Assembly (NCBI GenBank): GCA_049292975.1
Contig: JBATRZ010000021.1
Span: 1 to 7,643 of the forward strand
From: JBGSWE01 sp049292975
Lineage (GTDB): Bacteria; Patescibacteriota; Saccharimonadia; Saccharimonadales; JACDBH01
DNA length: 7,643 nt
Reading direction: 5' to 3'
In this document: positions 1 through 5,961 of the stretch, piece after piece
Layout of the letters: every line of letters begins with the position of its first letter
Numbering within the stretch: position 1 is the stretch's first letter
Made by a program: the position numbers and the translations under genes
The notes under the pieces: generated by a model
What the model was told of the DNA's origin: nothing
What the model saw: the letters and a program-made list of their open reading frames with translations, nothing else
The model's database searches: none

Positions 1-885
1 GTCTTGCAGCGTGCCGACCTCGGCCGGGCGCAGGTTTTGCGGAGCTTCAAACTGCGGCACGATGGTGCCGCGGCCTTTGGGGTCTCGGCCAAACCGCAGC
101 CAGCGGCGCAGCGCATAACCGCCGGCAAGTAGCGGCGGCAAAATGATGCCAAGAAACGCCTGCATATGATCACGCAGCCAATCGCCGCTGGTGGACGGAC
201 TGAAATAGCCCTTGTCAAAGCCGGTAACTACAGTCAATGTCTGCCCGGCGTCAAGTCCGGCGGCGCTGGCGGTAATCACGCTGCCTTCTTGCTGGATAGT
301 GCATTTCTGGCCGGTGCCGCCGAAGCTGCCGGCAAAGCACGCCAGCTGGCCATTCGTTGCCAGCCCTTCGCTTAAGGTAATGCTTGCGCTCACCCGCTCG
401 GCCGGCTGGCCCCACTGGTCACCGTTGATGTCCCAGTAGAATTCATCATGATCATCATAAAAACTGATAATGTTACTAACCTCATAATTGATGCGGTAGT
501 GCTGGCGGCCGGTCACCGTGCGGTTAGGATCGCCGATCTTTATGACCGTATTATCATTTTCCTGGTAAGTCGTAAACTGGGCCGGCGCGCCGGAGTCCGA
601 CTCTGCATAATTGATGTTTAGCCTGAGGCTATTAGCTTTATAGGTGTTAGGAACCGCCCGCAGTAAACCATGGTTATTATCCGTAAAAGTTACTGTGATA
701 TCTTCCGTAACGGTCATCGTGCCCTGCTTGTCATCATTGCGCAGCTGGTAGTTGGCCGAGAAATCGTTGATGACGAAGTCGTTTGTATCGGCCAGCGCCT
801 GGCCCGCAAAAGCAACCAGGACACTGCCCAGCACCAAGCCCGCCAGCAAGGACTTTGGTGTGATAAGACGGAAGATACGCCACAT
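1..885 (-). CDS. DUF2207 family membrane protein, N-terminal 295 codons (3' end outside window)
   Basis: The frame is open from ATG at 885 to the first base of the window, with no stop, so the C-terminus is missing. Residues 1-32 look like a signal peptide: basic start, hydrophobic core, then AGQALA before DTND. Residues 33-235 form a beta-rich extracytoplasmic domain with motifs typical of DUF2207, including an early VTEDITVTF strand and HGLLRAVPN, plus HYRINYEV and FYWDINGDQWGQP further on. A transmembrane segment lies at about 243-259, followed by RFGRDPKGRGTIVPQFEAP and LRPAEVG, the hallmark that follows the membrane helix in DUF2207 proteins. Family members usually continue for some 200-300 residues with more membrane segments and a low-complexity tail. 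Function in the family is unknown; an envelope role is inference. An upstream ATG at 896 is followed at once by TGA, so 885 is the start. The gene has its own promoter and no Shine-Dalgarno. Confidence 0.88.
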   Translation of the reverse strand, partial: MWRIFRLITPKSLLAGLVLGSVLVAFAGQALADTNDFVINDFSANYQLRNDDKQGTMTVTEDITVTFTDNNHGLLRAVPNTYKANSLRLNINYAESDSGAPAQFTTYQENDNTVIKIGDPNRTVTGRQHYRINYEVSNIISFYDDHDEFYWDINGDQWGQPAERVSASITLSEGLATNGQLACFAGSFGGTGQKCTIQQEGSVITASAAGLDAGQTLTVVTGFDKGYFSPSTSGDWLRDHMQAFLGIILPPLLAGGYALRRWLRFGRDPKGRGTIVPQFEAPQNLRPAEVGTLQD

Positions 886-894
886 ACTGGTCAC

Positions 895-900
895 ATTATA
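895..900 (-). promoter_or_regulatory. -10 promoter element of the DUF2207 gene, probably giving a leaderless mRNA
   Basis: On the minus strand there is a perfect TATAAT with exactly 9 nt before the ATG at 885. Transcription normally starts 6-8 nt after a -10 box, so the transcript would begin at or within about 3 nt of the start codon. The 9-nt gap (GTGACCAGT) contains no Shine-Dalgarno. No good -35 hexamer is seen 16-18 nt upstream. The pheS promoter at 6999-7004 has the same geometry, which supports this reading. Confidence 0.65.
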
Positions 901-944
901 CCGTTCCTGACTTCACAAAGCCTAGTTTATGAGTTCGGGGACGA

Positions 945-958
945 AACAGACGTGAAAT
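945..958. repeat. 14-bp inverted repeat enclosing the structured region (left arm; right arm at 1684-1697)
   Basis: AACAGACGTGAAAT at 945-958 is the exact reverse complement of 1684-1697. The arms lie 725 nt apart and enclose all the other helices listed for the ncRNA candidate except one small hairpin outside at 1714-1731. It is best read as the closing stem of the RNA; the terminal repeats of a small element are a less likely alternative. Confidence 0.75.
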
Positions 959-964
959 AACTTT

Positions 965-979
965 GGAGCGGTGGCTCAA
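965..979. repeat. imperfect direct repeat near both ends of the structured region (second copy 1714-1727)
   Basis: GGAGCGGTGGCTCAA at 965-979 recurs at 1714-1727 with one G missing. Each copy can fold as GAGC/GCTC with a 3-4 nt loop. The left copy lies inside the 14-bp closing repeat and the right copy outside it, so they are not simply part of the same stem. Duplicated protein-binding hairpins, or the remains of an insertion, are both possible. Confidence 0.55.
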
Positions 980-1743
980 ACAAAGGAGCTACATAGTAGC
1001 GGTCTGATTCTGGATTATTGGGGCTAAGGCACCTATCTGTTCAATCACATAAGCGATTAAAGCTACAGAGATAGGCCCGCACCGTCCGGTTCCCAGGTCC
1101 ACTGCTTGTGCATGCACAGGCAGCTTATCTATCCGGGAACCGGAGGTGCGGGGACTGCTAGAGAGGACCAACTGGCCTAGGTCGGCTAGTTGCCAAGTTC
1201 GCAGCGGGTTGCGAACCGATGGATATGGATAAAGGACGGGCATCCAATAATCCTCTCTAGCAGAGCTTGCCGGGTGCAGCAATGATCCTGGCATTCCTCC
1301 AGGATTCAGCATGACTAGGTACGATTTCCTATGTCAGCAGTCTGCATCTGCGCCATTGGGGAACCGAACTGTCACTCGGGCTAATGCTGATGCGCTCCCG
1401 GCAGCGGGGAACCATTTTTTCTCTAGTCGTTCCTGACCAACTCAGCAAATGCTAGAGACGGTTTAAACTCGCAGGTTCCACCACATTACGATCATCGCCC
1501 GCTGGCCCGGACGGATTTCGCTGACGCGGCTGTTGCGTACATGCGAAAAGAACCAGCGGGCGGCTCAGCGCGACTTCACCTTTAGCTAAATGGTGTAGTC
1601 TTGATGCGCCGAATGTTTTGCTTATACAGCAGTTACTGTCGGGACGCAGCCCGGCACTAATCGCTGTACAAGCGTAGAATCAAATTTCACGTCTGTTAAT
1701 GAACGCCTCTGAAGGAGCGTGGCTCAACTCCAGGGTAAGGGGT

Positions 1744-1772
1744 ACTATACTACATTTTGTCCTTTAGGTCTA
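1744..1772 (-). promoter_or_regulatory. candidate sigma70-type promoter reading leftward into the structured RNA
   Basis: On the minus strand TAGACC (1772-1767; four of six matches to TTGACA) is followed by a 17-nt spacer and TATAGT (1749-1744; five of six matches to TATAAT). Transcription would start near 1736-1737, about 40 nt before the 14-bp closing stem, and the 5' leader would contain the GAGC/GCTC hairpin at 1714-1731. It sits directly after the stop codon of the upstream operon, and no start codon follows it at short range, so it fits an RNA gene better than a protein gene. Confidence 0.45.
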
Positions 1773-1782
1773 GTAAAATTTT

Positions 1783-2751
1783 TTACTGCTTTAGCCCCGA
1801 AATGATTTGTCTGTATTTACGCTTCAGGCGTGATTCACGCACGCTATCTATTGCCGTTTTGACCAGTAGTAACATAACCAGGACGAAGAGGGCAAGTCTG
1901 GCATACGGGTGGTCCACGACCCGCCCAACCGCATAGAATATAAAGAAGGCGATTGTAAGCCATCTGACATCTTTATTCAGACTACGGTGCATGGTATTTG
2001 AATCCGTAGCGGTCCGTGCGACCAGAGCATTCGTCACGTTTTCTTGCCTGGTGTCGGCTTTACGCAGACGCATTTCTTCTAGTAGTTTAGGCACCTTCTG
2101 CATAAGCACCTCTGCTTCAGCGATGGTGAGATGACGGTAGCAGTAAAGGAATAGTTTCGGGCCATTGATCTCTATGTCGTAATCAGCCATTTCGACCAGC
2201 ACGTACAGCATACTGTCTGGTGTAAGCATACTCAAGGATTCGCTTTGGGTTGTGTCGGGCATGTAGACATCGAAGAACGTACCGAAGTCACCTTCAAGCG
2301 TCAGGCGCTGTTTATTCTGATACGCCTGGTGGTTACCTCCGCTCCCGGCATCATTGTTTATCTTGCTGTTGATGATGAGCTGCAGCTGCGTATCAGGTAT
2401 ATCGACACCAACTATCGTACGTTTGTACACGCGGCGGCTTTTTCCACTACCTCTTGCTTCGGTCTGCCGTAGCATTTCAAAAGTATTCCCTGGCCCCGCC
2501 ACCACGCCCCGTATGAGCCGTGAGGTAGCACCGTCATTGAAGGAGGAAAGACTGGGTATGTAGGAAGGCGGGCCATCAAGGAACTGATAATTACGGCTCA
2601 CCGACCAGTTCTGCCAGGCAAGCTTCTCTGCCTCTTCTTTCTTTTTGGCGCGCCGTATAAGATAGACGACAGGGACAATAATGGCAGCAATAAGTAGGGC
2701 ATAGCCAAGCACGGTACCAATAATTACCGCTGCTTGCGTTCCATCACTCAC
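1783..2751 (-). CDS. hypothetical membrane protein (322 aa), last gene of the pheS operon
   Basis: The N-terminal membrane helix spans about residues 7-32 and is followed by a basic, charged stretch (RRAKKKEEAEK) that should stay in the cytoplasm. A soluble domain of about 215 residues follows, then two close membrane helices at about 263-280 and 284-303 and a basic tail. The soluble part contains a GSGKSRRVYKRTIVGVDIP strand region, LEGDFGTFFDVYMPDTTQ and SMLTPDSMLYVLVEM. I recall this pattern (an LEGDF...F.vY.P block followed by a LTPD block) from uncharacterised Patescibacteria membrane proteins with DUF3137-like character; that assignment is from memory and not certain. The start is GTG, 6 nt after the pheT stop, with AAGG 11 nt upstream as a weak Shine-Dalgarno inside the end of pheT. 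It probably shares the pheS-pheT transcript, but its function shows no evident link to aminoacylation. Confidence 0.85.
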   Translation of the reverse strand: MSDGTQAAVIIGTVLGYALLIAAIIVPVVYLIRRAKKKEEAEKLAWQNWSVSRNYQFLDGPPSYIPSLSSFNDGATSRLIRGVVAGPGNTFEMLRQTEARGSGKSRRVYKRTIVGVDIPDTQLQLIINSKINNDAGSGGNHQAYQNKQRLTLEGDFGTFFDVYMPDTTQSESLSMLTPDSMLYVLVEMADYDIEINGPKLFLYCYRHLTIAEAEVLMQKVPKLLEEMRLRKADTRQENVTNALVARTATDSNTMHRSLNKDVRWLTIAFFIFYAVGRVVDHPYARLALFVLVMLLLVKTAIDSVRESRLKRKYRQIISGLKQ

Positions 2752-2757
2752 CGGATT

Positions 2758-5313
2758 TTAAACCTTCAGGCCGTCCATGAGGCGGTTGGTTTCTTCGGTG
2801 GTCAGAGTACGGTCAGGATGCGACAGCGTTATCCTGAAGGTAAGCTTGCGCGACTGCCCGGCTTCGGCCTGGTAGATATCCATGGGCTCAAGTGCCCATT
2901 TGTAGCCATGTTCTTCGGCGGCGGCAACCAGCGCTTGCTCTAAGAAGGCGGCGGCTTCGGCGTAGCTGCTCTCTGTAACTTCAATGGTAATATCCTGGGT
3001 AGTTTCAGGGAAGTTTGGCAGCGGCTGGTAACCGTTCGGTTCCAGGTACTTCAGCAGCGCCTCTATGTCTATCTCAAAACCAGCAGTAAAAGCTGGCAAT
3101 TTTAGCGCGGCACGGGCCTGGGCACTGAATTCACCCACCGCGCCTAAAATCTCGCCGCCCACGGCTACTGTAGCGCAGCGGCCAGGTTGGTACACGCTGG
3201 TAATTGGGTAGCTGAAGTTTTCGCAAGGCGTATAGGTAGCCTGGCCTTTGGTAATATCGTCCAGGTAATATTTGGCCAGGAAGTATGCTGCCCCGCTTTG
3301 CCGGGCCTTGGCCGTCTTGTCATCTGCCGCCACAACCAGGCTTAGGCGCTCCATGGCTACGGGCAGGCCGTTCTGCTTGGCTTCGGTTACATGGGCGCGG
3401 CCCAGTTCGAACAGAGCGAACTGGTTAGTATCGTCGCCCGCTCCAGCCTTGATATTGGCGTGTACTTTTGCCAATAGGCTCGGGGTCAGGCTGGTACGGT
3501 AATATTGCAGATCGGGACTAAGGGCATTACGGATATGGTAGGCCCAGCGCTCTGGGTCGGTGCCGGTTTTGCGCAGCAGGTCGCCGTGCACGAAGCTATA
3601 AGTCAATACCTCGTTAGCGCCGGCTTTTTCCAAGCGGTGGCGCAGGCTTTGTTTGAAATCTAGCAGGCGGTTCTTGGGTGCAGGCTTGGCCGGACGCGGC
3701 GGCAAAGTTACCGGCAGGCGGTCATAGCCGTACAAGCGGCCGGTTTCTTCCACTACATCCTCTGGCAACTCGATATCCATACGCCAGAACGGCGCGGTCA
3801 CGACCAGTTTGGTATCGTCGCTCTCAGCGGTAAATTCCACATTGGTAAGCAGCGCGCACATCTCGGTACCGCTCATGCCGGTACCCAATCGCTCATTTAC
3901 AAAACCGATGGGAATTTCGATGGTCTTGCCAGGCTGCTCGTATTGACCTTCGTCGTAAACATCGCTGGCCTGCACGGCACCGCCGTAGCGCGCCATTTCT
4001 TGCATGGCAAAAGCCAGGACGCGGCCGTTCTGGGCTGGGCTTTGGCCCTTGTTGAACCTTGTTACCGCATCAGTGAACAGGCCATGTTTCATGCTGGTGC
4101 GGCGGATAGCGTACATATCAAAGGTAGCGCACTCGATAACGATGTTTTTGGTATTATTATCAACCTCGGTTTCAGCGCCGCCCATGACACCGGCCAGGGC
4201 TACGGCCCGGCTATCTGTAGCAATCACAATATCCTGCTCGGTTACTTCGATCTGCTTGCCGCCCAACAGCGTCAGCTTCTCGCCCGCACGGCCCATACGC
4301 GGGCCTAGGCTGGCGCTGTCGTTGCTGGCGGCCAGCTTGTCATAATCAAAGGCGTGCAGCGGCTGGCCCGTCAGATGCATGACGTAGTTGGTTACATCTA
4401 CAACGTTGTTAATCGGCTTGATACCAACGCGTGATAGAGAGGCCTGAAGCCAGACAGGGCTGGCCTTGACCGTAACGTCCTTCATTGCCACCGCCATGAA
4501 GCGCGGCACCAGGCCGTTGATTTCGTTCGCCGCATGCAGACGCAGGTCTTCGCGGCTCTCGAACTGCGGAGTCTGCAGATACCAGTCTGGTGATACGAAG
4601 CCCAGACCCGAAATGCCAGCTAGCTCGCGCGCCACGCCCAGGTTGCCGAAGCAATCAGGCCGGTGGGTGAACATCTTGTTTTCGCAGTCTATGACAAAAT
4701 CATCCAGGCCGAACAGGGACGCCAGTGGCGCACCCGGTTCGGGCATGAGCGATTGGCCATTTGCTATTGGCGATACATTAGCAATTTGCGATTGGCCATT
4801 GGTCTGTAATTGCTCATCGCTAATTGATAATTTTTTGCTCATCGCTAATTGCGCATAGCTAATAAGATCATTTTCGGTGATCTCTAATATTCCTTCGTGC
4901 ACGTCTGATATACCCAGTACTTTGGGGCTGGCCAGCATGCCGTTGCTCACTACGCCGCGGATCTCGCGGGCTTCTAGTACAAAGGGGTCACTGTGGCGCG
5001 TGCTTGGCACCGTAACGCCGGGTTTCAGCCACACCGCGTACATGCCAGCCCGCACATTTGGCGCGCCGCAGACAACTTGGGTGTTCTGGCCCGAGCCATC
5101 ATCTACCTGGCAGACACTAAGTTTGTCAGCATTTGGGTGCTTCTCAAAAGCAACAACTTTTACGATAACCGCGCCCTCGAACTTGGGTGCCCAATCGGTT
5201 ACTTCTTCAATGGCGCCTAGCTGCGCCCCAATTTTACGGAGCAACTCGTCCCTTGGTATAGATTTAAGATCAACGTTAGAGAATTGCTGGGCCAGATTTA
5301 GGCTTACTTTCAT
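2758..5313 (-). CDS. pheT: phenylalanine--tRNA ligase beta subunit (851 aa)
   Basis: This is the beta subunit of the alpha2-beta2 enzyme that charges tRNA-Phe in the cytoplasm. Domains run in the usual order. The N-terminal region (1-40) is followed by an OB-fold tRNA-binding domain at about 42-150 (GAVIVKVVAFEKHPNADKL, VVCGAPNVRAG, EIRGVVSNGMLAS). The B3/B4 editing region lies at about 200-450 (THRPDCFGNLGVARELAGISG, VVDVTNYVMHLTGQPLHAFD, LAGVMGG). B5 lies at about 463-540 (FWRMDIELPEDVVEETGRLYGY), then the catalytic-like core to about 755, and a C-terminal FDX-ACB domain from about 766 (PNFPETTQDITIEV to HPDRTLTTEETNRLMDGLKV). The protein ends about ten residues earlier than many FDX-ACB domains. 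Residues of roughly 151-194 are a repeat-derived insertion absent from typical PheT. The ATG overlaps the TGA of the upstream gene (ATGA), and GAGAGG 8 nt upstream is a good Shine-Dalgarno, so translation is probably coupled. Confidence 0.97.
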   Translation of the reverse strand: MKVSLNLAQQFSNVDLKSIPRDELLRKIGAQLGAIEEVTDWAPKFEGAVIVKVVAFEKHPNADKLSVCQVDDGSGQNTQVVCGAPNVRAGMYAVWLKPGVTVPSTRHSDPFVLEAREIRGVVSNGMLASPKVLGISDVHEGILEITENDLISYAQLAMSKKLSISDEQLQTNGQSQIANVSPIANGQSLMPEPGAPLASLFGLDDFVIDCENKMFTHRPDCFGNLGVARELAGISGLGFVSPDWYLQTPQFESREDLRLHAANEINGLVPRFMAVAMKDVTVKASPVWLQASLSRVGIKPINNVVDVTNYVMHLTGQPLHAFDYDKLAASNDSASLGPRMGRAGEKLTLLGGKQIEVTEQDIVIATDSRAVALAGVMGGAETEVDNNTKNIVIECATFDMYAIRRTSMKHGLFTDAVTRFNKGQSPAQNGRVLAFAMQEMARYGGAVQASDVYDEGQYEQPGKTIEIPIGFVNERLGTGMSGTEMCALLTNVEFTAESDDTKLVVTAPFWRMDIELPEDVVEETGRLYGYDRLPVTLPPRPAKPAPKNRLLDFKQSLRHRLEKAGANEVLTYSFVHGDLLRKTGTDPERWAYHIRNALSPDLQYYRTSLTPSLLAKVHANIKAGAGDDTNQFALFELGRAHVTEAKQNGLPVAMERLSLVVAADDKTAKARQSGAAYFLAKYYLDDITKGQATYTPCENFSYPITSVYQPGRCATVAVGGEILGAVGEFSAQARAALKLPAFTAGFEIDIEALLKYLEPNGYQPLPNFPETTQDITIEVTESSYAEAAAFLEQALVAAAEEHGYKWALEPMDIYQAEAGQSRKLTFRITLSHPDRTLTTEETNRLMDGLKV
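4749..4851. repeat. cluster of short direct repeats inside pheT, encoding a linker insertion
   Basis: Two families of direct repeats are visible. TTGCTCATCGCTAATTG occurs at 4810-4826 and again, identical, at 4835-4851 (period 25). GCGATTGGCCATT occurs at 4749-4761 and 4788-4800. Degenerate relatives fill the gaps (GCTATTGGCGATACATTAGC, GCGCATAGCTAAT). The block is more AT-rich than the surrounding gene but keeps the frame. It encodes a polar stretch poor in hydrophobic residues at about residues 151-194, exactly between the tRNA-binding domain and the B3/B4 domain. Confidence 0.85.
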
Positions 5314-5627
5314 TTTTGTAGCCTCTCAGCGATTGCAAAATCCATAAAGTATTGCTCCAGTTTTTCGTCTTCATCATCGGTTAGGATTGATTTGGCAAAC
5401 TGTTCGCGCGCTATCAGCAGCTCGTATGGTGACTTGCCCTTGGCAGTCCAGGCCTCCACCGTAGCATTCATGAGATCCATGCCGCGGTAAAAAGCGCTCT
5501 GCATGCGCTCCTCTTTGCCCTGCCGCTTGGCGGCTAGTGCACGCCCTACCTCTGACCCGATATTGCCCATCTGCCAGAACACAGACTGGTTGGCCCAGGC
5601 TTCGCGGTCAAAAACATGGCTACTCAT
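5310..5627 (-). CDS. small alpha-helical hypothetical protein (105 aa) between DUF5674 and pheT
   Basis: The protein is predicted to be almost wholly helical and soluble, with no signal peptide or membrane segment. Notable stretches are NQSVFWQMGNIGSEVGRAL near the start, a charged helix AKRQGKEERMQSAFYRGMDLMNATVEAW, then REQFAKSIL and an acidic DDEDEKLEQYFMDFA segment. I recall similar small proteins with an aNiG.Ev.ral signature in other Patescibacteria, but know of no function; a helical bundle is inference. I chose ATG at 5627 rather than the in-frame TTG at 5633, because GGGG then lies 6 nt upstream as a usable Shine-Dalgarno. This start overlaps the end of the DUF5674 gene by 8 nt, and the stop overlaps the pheT start by 4 nt (ATGA), so it is tightly coupled on both sides. 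Confidence 0.85.
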   Translation of the reverse strand: MSSHVFDREAWANQSVFWQMGNIGSEVGRALAAKRQGKEERMQSAFYRGMDLMNATVEAWTAKGKSPYELLIAREQFAKSILTDDEDEKLEQYFMDFAIAERLQK

Positions 5628-5961
5628 GAACAACCCCGCTTATTATCTCTGTGATTCTAGCCCGCAAGGTCTCATCCAACACATCACGCGATGGATTGCC
5701 CTGCGATGGCCGGATATTGATCATTGAGTCAAATTCGATAAAATCATCACTGCCGTAATCGTACGGGTGGAGGTTGATACCCCAGATATTGCCTTGTTTT
5801 GAACCCTGTTCAAGCAGCACCTGCTCACCATCGTAATGCATCGGCATATCTATGACGACGATTTGTCTTTCTACATCCACATCTGCCTTAACCAGCTCGC
5901 CAAACATCTTGCCAGCCACTTCTTTCAGTTCTGAGATAGAAATTTTATCGATAATTCTCAT
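5620..5961 (-). CDS. DUF5674 family protein (113 aa)
   Basis: The sequence shows the features I associate with DUF5674: an opening IIDKISISELKEVAGKMFG, then LVKADVDVERQIVVIDMPMHYDGE, the block LLEQGSKQGNIWGINLHP, and FIEFDSMINIRPSQGNPSR near the C-terminus. The length (about 110 residues) is normal for the family. It is a small soluble protein of unknown function, found largely in Patescibacteria as far as I recall. The ATG overlaps the last base of the pheS TAA (TAATG), and TGAGG lies about 8 nt upstream as a Shine-Dalgarno. Its place between pheS and pheT suggests co-production with the synthetase, but no direct role in aminoacylation can be read from the sequence. No catalytic motif is evident. 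The gene ends with TAG. Confidence 0.88.
   Translation of the reverse strand: MRIIDKISISELKEVAGKMFGELVKADVDVERQIVVIDMPMHYDGEQVLLEQGSKQGNIWGINLHPYDYGSDDFIEFDSMINIRPSQGNPSRDVLDETLRARITEIISGVVHE

Larger units (their letters stand above)
945..1697. ncRNA. candidate large structured non-coding RNA of about 750 nt, family not recognised
   Basis: This stretch has no credible protein gene but very dense complementarity. Helices (plus-strand coordinates): 945-958/1684-1697 (14 bp, closes the whole region); 961-969/974-985; 988-992/996-1000; 1012-1021/1244-1253 (10 bp); 1032-1038/1069-1075; 1076-1094/1135-1152 (18 bp with one bulged G); 1102-1110/1115-1123; 1155-1167/1251-1263 (13 bp); 1169-1177/1184-1192; 1197-1203/1210-1216; 1285-1291/1299-1305; 1312-1319/1328-1336 (one bulge); 1420-1426/1452-1458; 1408-1413/1474-1479; 1496-1505/1553-1562 (10 bp); 1516-1521/1543-1548; 1572-1580/1592-1600; 1620-1630/1663-1673; 1637-1643/1650-1656. 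So many local, nested, GC-rich pairings indicate a folded RNA. It matches no tmRNA, RNase P, SRP, 6S, rRNA or group II domain V signature I know. The strand is unresolved: a fair promoter at 1744-1772 points to the minus strand, while G-U pairs inside three helices favour the plus strand slightly. The exact ends are unknown. Confidence 0.72.

Noticed and set aside
166..439. Plus-strand open frames at the left end, and others opposite pheT and pheS
   Set aside because: They lie antisense to clear coding frames with recognisable protein families and show no domains of their own; they are by-products of GC-rich codon use.
989..1312. A 107-codon minus-strand open frame inside the structured region
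   Set aside because: The translation is Pro, Ser and Gly rich with no recognisable domain, no start signal is visible, and the frame simply runs through the stems of the proposed RNA. A chance open frame is more likely.
1000..1483. tmRNA: CTGATTCTGGATT at 1004-1016 resembles the 5' end of tmRNA, and TTCCACCA at 1476-1483 resembles a 3' end
   Set aside because: The required 7-bp acceptor stem does not form between these ends, no proper T-arm precedes the CCA, the conserved TTCGAC after GGA is missing, and I find no tag reading frame.
945..1697. RNase P RNA or a group II intron
   Set aside because: I do not see the conserved GAGGAAAGTCC and AGATGAATG blocks of RNase P on either strand, nor a domain V hairpin or GTGYG start of a group II intron. 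TCCGTCCGGGCC on the minus strand near 1507 is only a superficial likeness.
1772..1787. AGTAAAA/TTTTACT inverted repeat at the end of the operon as a terminator
   Set aside because: The stem is pure A/T apart from two pairs, overlaps the stop codon, has a very tight loop and lacks a clear T-run after the stem. It is too weak to call.
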